DNA of 13,685 nt from Nitrosomonadales bacterium. Its GTDB lineage: Bacteria > Pseudomonadota > Gammaproteobacteria > Burkholderiales > Gallionellaceae. Positions 11,964-13,685 of this stretch are shown here, one piece after another; position 1 is the first letter of the stretch, and each line of letters starts with the position of its first letter. The notes under the pieces are model-generated. The model searched no databases. It worked only from the letters and a program-made list of their open reading frames with translations, and was not told the origin of the DNA. Both the position numbers and the translations under genes were made by a program. The stretch spans positions 1 through 13,685 of the forward strand of contig QJWF01000125.1 in NCBI GenBank assembly GCA_003235435.1, written 5' to 3'.

Positions 11964-13685
11964 TGACTGTTACTTTTTTCACGCTTTTTTACTCATTCGG
12001 CTTGTTCGTCTTTCTGCTGGGCTTGCAAAGCCTGGTGTTCTTCCCTTTAACCATAATCTACGAATATTGGAAGCGCAGCAAGCTTGCAGAACTTCCTGCT
12101 TTCGGAGCCAGGGTAAGCGTAATTGTTCCGGCTTATAACGAGGAAACAACGCTCCACTCCACCTTGCTTTCCATACTCGATAGCGATTACCCAAATATGG
12201 AAATCATCGTCGTCAACGATGGTTCAACCGATCAAACTGAGCAGTGTATTGCCGATCTGATCGAGCACGAGAAAATCAGATACATCTATCAGGCCAACGC
12301 AGGTAAGGCAAATGCCCTGAATCGCGGAATAGCAGCGGCAGATGGAGATATTATCCTCTATACGGATGCCGACAGCCTGTTTCTGCCTGATACTGTAAGT
12401 CTAATGGTGCGTTGGTTTGCTGATCCAGAAATCGACGCGGTATGTGGAAACGATATGCCGCTGTATCCGCAAACTGCCATACATAGATTCCTGACCATTA
12501 CGACACATATTGGTACCGGATTTGTGCGTCGAGCATTATCTGCGATAGGTTGCCTGCAAATTATATCCGGCAATTTGGGGGCTATACGCAAGCCTGTATT
12601 GCAGGAAATCGGCGGTTTTAGGGAAATCTGGGGCGAAGATCTGGAAATTACCTTTCGCCTGCATCGTTATAACAAAAAGATCATCTTTGATCCCCGGGCA
12701 AAGGTAATGGCTGAATGTCCTGGAACGCTGTCAGCGCTATGGAAACAAAGGGTGAGATGGGTAAGAAGTTATCTAAAGGTCGCCAAGTATCATAAAGAAC
12801 TTTTTTTCTCCCCACGATATTTTCCTTTTTCCGCCTATCTGCCAATAAATTTTTTAAGCATAGGCGTAGTGCCTCTATTGCAATCAATATTGCTGATAGC
12901 CCTTCCTTTTGCCTATTCCAGTGGCATGGTCCAGTTCAGTAGTTTCATGGACATACTGATTTATCTGGGAATGATAACGTTCATATTGATTTCGCTATAC
13001 AGCGTGGTACTCGACAGGTCTTTCGCAGATTTAAAACTGCTGCCCTACGGATTGTTAATAGTTCCCATATCATATTTTTATAATTTTGTTGTCATATATT
13101 CATGGTGGAAGGAGTTTCATCATGCTGATGAGACCTGGCACAAGGCGGAACGAAGGGATTTGTTGTTAGCACAAGAAAAAACATCAACACACCGGCAGGT
13201 AATATTCTCCGCTTTCTCTCTGTTGGCTGTTTCGATATTGGCGGCCTATTTATTCATCAGTCCGTCCAGCAAGGACGGGTTTGTTATCCCTCCTTCGCAG
13301 CGGAATCATCAAAACGTTCAAGCTCAATTCCGTTTGGCGCTCTCAACGCATTTTGACGCATGGCCAGACTGGCGCGATGCGATTAACAAGATCATCGAAA
13401 AACCGATGATCAATAAGGCCGAGATTATCGGCATAGGAGCAGGCCGGCCAGAATGGGTATATTTCCGCTGGGAAGGCCATGAGTCATCCTGGTCTAACCA
13501 TCAGAAAGGCGAGTCGCGAGATATGATGATGGTTGGAACGAATGCTTTTCATTCTTTGGGTGCTAAAGTCGCTGCAATGGTAGATCTATACGCACCGAAA
13601 TATATTTCCGAGAATCCTGAGGCAGCAGCGTTGCGTTTCGATAACCATCGGAGTACTGATCAAGTAAGCCTGGTTGAGTTGACAC
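11963..13685 (+). CDS. PgaC-like family-2 glycosyltransferase with C-terminal extracytoplasmic domain (partial, cut by window end)
   Basis: 574 residues are visible with no stop. An N-terminal membrane helix (about 10-33) is followed by a processive GT2 domain: VIVPAYNE (53-60), VVNDGST with D86, TDADS (134-138) as the DXD motif, GEDLE (224-228) as the catalytic-base motif and QRVRW (262-266) as the QxxRW acceptor/product motif. Further membrane helices lie at about 295-316, 328-350 and 360-380. This is the layout of poly-beta-1,6-GlcNAc synthase (PgaC/IcaA) and related synthases, which polymerise and translocate sugar chains. Unlike PgaC (about 440 residues), a further helix (412-433) leads to an extracytoplasmic domain from about 450 onwards (IIGIGAGRPEWVYFRWEGHE; AKVAAMVDLYAPKYISENPE) that may be the start of a TIM-barrel sugar-processing domain; I cannot name it. 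The ATG shares a base with the previous stop (TAATG), so translation is coupled. Polymer identity is inferred. Confidence 0.85.
   Translation, partial: MTVTFFTLFYSFGLFVFLLGLQSLVFFPLTIIYEYWKRSKLAELPAFGARVSVIVPAYNEETTLHSTLLSILDSDYPNMEIIVVNDGSTDQTEQCIADLIEHEKIRYIYQANAGKANALNRGIAAADGDIILYTDADSLFLPDTVSLMVRWFADPEIDAVCGNDMPLYPQTAIHRFLTITTHIGTGFVRRALSAIGCLQIISGNLGAIRKPVLQEIGGFREIWGEDLEITFRLHRYNKKIIFDPRAKVMAECPGTLSALWKQRVRWVRSYLKVAKYHKELFFSPRYFPFSAYLPINFLSIGVVPLLQSILLIALPFAYSSGMVQFSSFMDILIYLGMITFILISLYSVVLDRSFADLKLLPYGLLIVPISYFYNFVVIYSWWKEFHHADETWHKAERRDLLLAQEKTSTHRQVIFSAFSLLAVSILAAYLFISPSSKDGFVIPPSQRNHQNVQAQFRLALSTHFDAWPDWRDAINKIIEKPMINKAEIIGIGAGRPEWVYFRWEGHESSWSNHQKGESRDMMMVGTNAFHSLGAKVAAMVDLYAPKYISENPEAAALRFDNHRSTDQVSLVELT

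Noticed and set aside
1-13685. tRNA or rRNA genes, CRISPR arrays, insertion sequences
   Set aside because: I found no cloverleaf-like tRNA segment, regular spaced repeats, transposase motifs or terminal inverted repeats with target duplications on reading both strands.

Overview
The window looks like chromosomal DNA from a Gram-negative bacterium. The clues are an MCE/Mla lipid-transport operon with an outer-membrane lipoprotein, a signal-peptide-bearing outer-membrane beta-barrel, and sigma70-type promoters. The gene styles (STAS-MlaE, long MlaD, PqiC-like lipoprotein, MgtE with a soluble paralogue) are reminiscent of betaproteobacteria of the Gallionellaceae/Nitrosomonadales kind, but this placement is inference. 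All confidently called genes are on the + strand.

Left part (1-7680), housekeeping and envelope genes. A possible minus-strand coding remnant (1-150) precedes a DUF924 gene (190-726). After a gene-free stretch with a good promoter (860-887) come three translationally coupled genes for ion homeostasis: an MscS-like membrane channel protein (1079-1918), an MgtE-like protein that keeps the N and CBS domains but not the transport domain (1911-2753), and a full MgtE Mg2+ channel/transporter (2750-4057). A short AT-rich gap leads to a four-gene lipid-transport operon: STAS-MlaE permease (4129-5268), MlaF ATPase (5265-6068), MlaD MCE protein (6053-6967) and a PqiC-like auxiliary lipoprotein (7021-7677). 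There is no mlaC and no mlaB; the STAS domain fused to MlaE takes MlaB's place.

Middle (7678-7980), regulatory. This gene-free region holds a 16-bp palindrome and, at 7890-7918, a strong sigma70-like promoter. A 17-bp inverted repeat lies in the promoter spacer and a second copy lies over the likely transcription start, exactly 31 bp downstream. This looks like a tightly repressed promoter.

Right part (7981-13685), an accessory exopolysaccharide-type cluster driven from that promoter. It contains a 51-residue hydrophobic peptide gene, an ATP-grasp ligase, an outer-membrane beta-barrel, and a 608-residue protein joining a periplasmic TPR domain, three membrane helices and a cytoplasmic PIG-L/LmbE deacetylase. 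The last gene is a PgaC-like family-2 glycosyltransferase carrying an extra C-terminal extracytoplasmic domain, cut by the window end. The last three genes overlap by 1-4 bases (ATGA, TAATG). Together they resemble a rearranged poly-N-acetylglucosamine (Pga)-type synthase/export machine: the PgaA barrel and TPR are on separate polypeptides, and the deacetylase is of an unrelated family and apparently on the other side of the membrane. The ATP-grasp enzyme and small peptide have no Pga counterpart. This cluster is the best candidate in the window for an undescribed system, and it is visibly more AT-rich than the left part.
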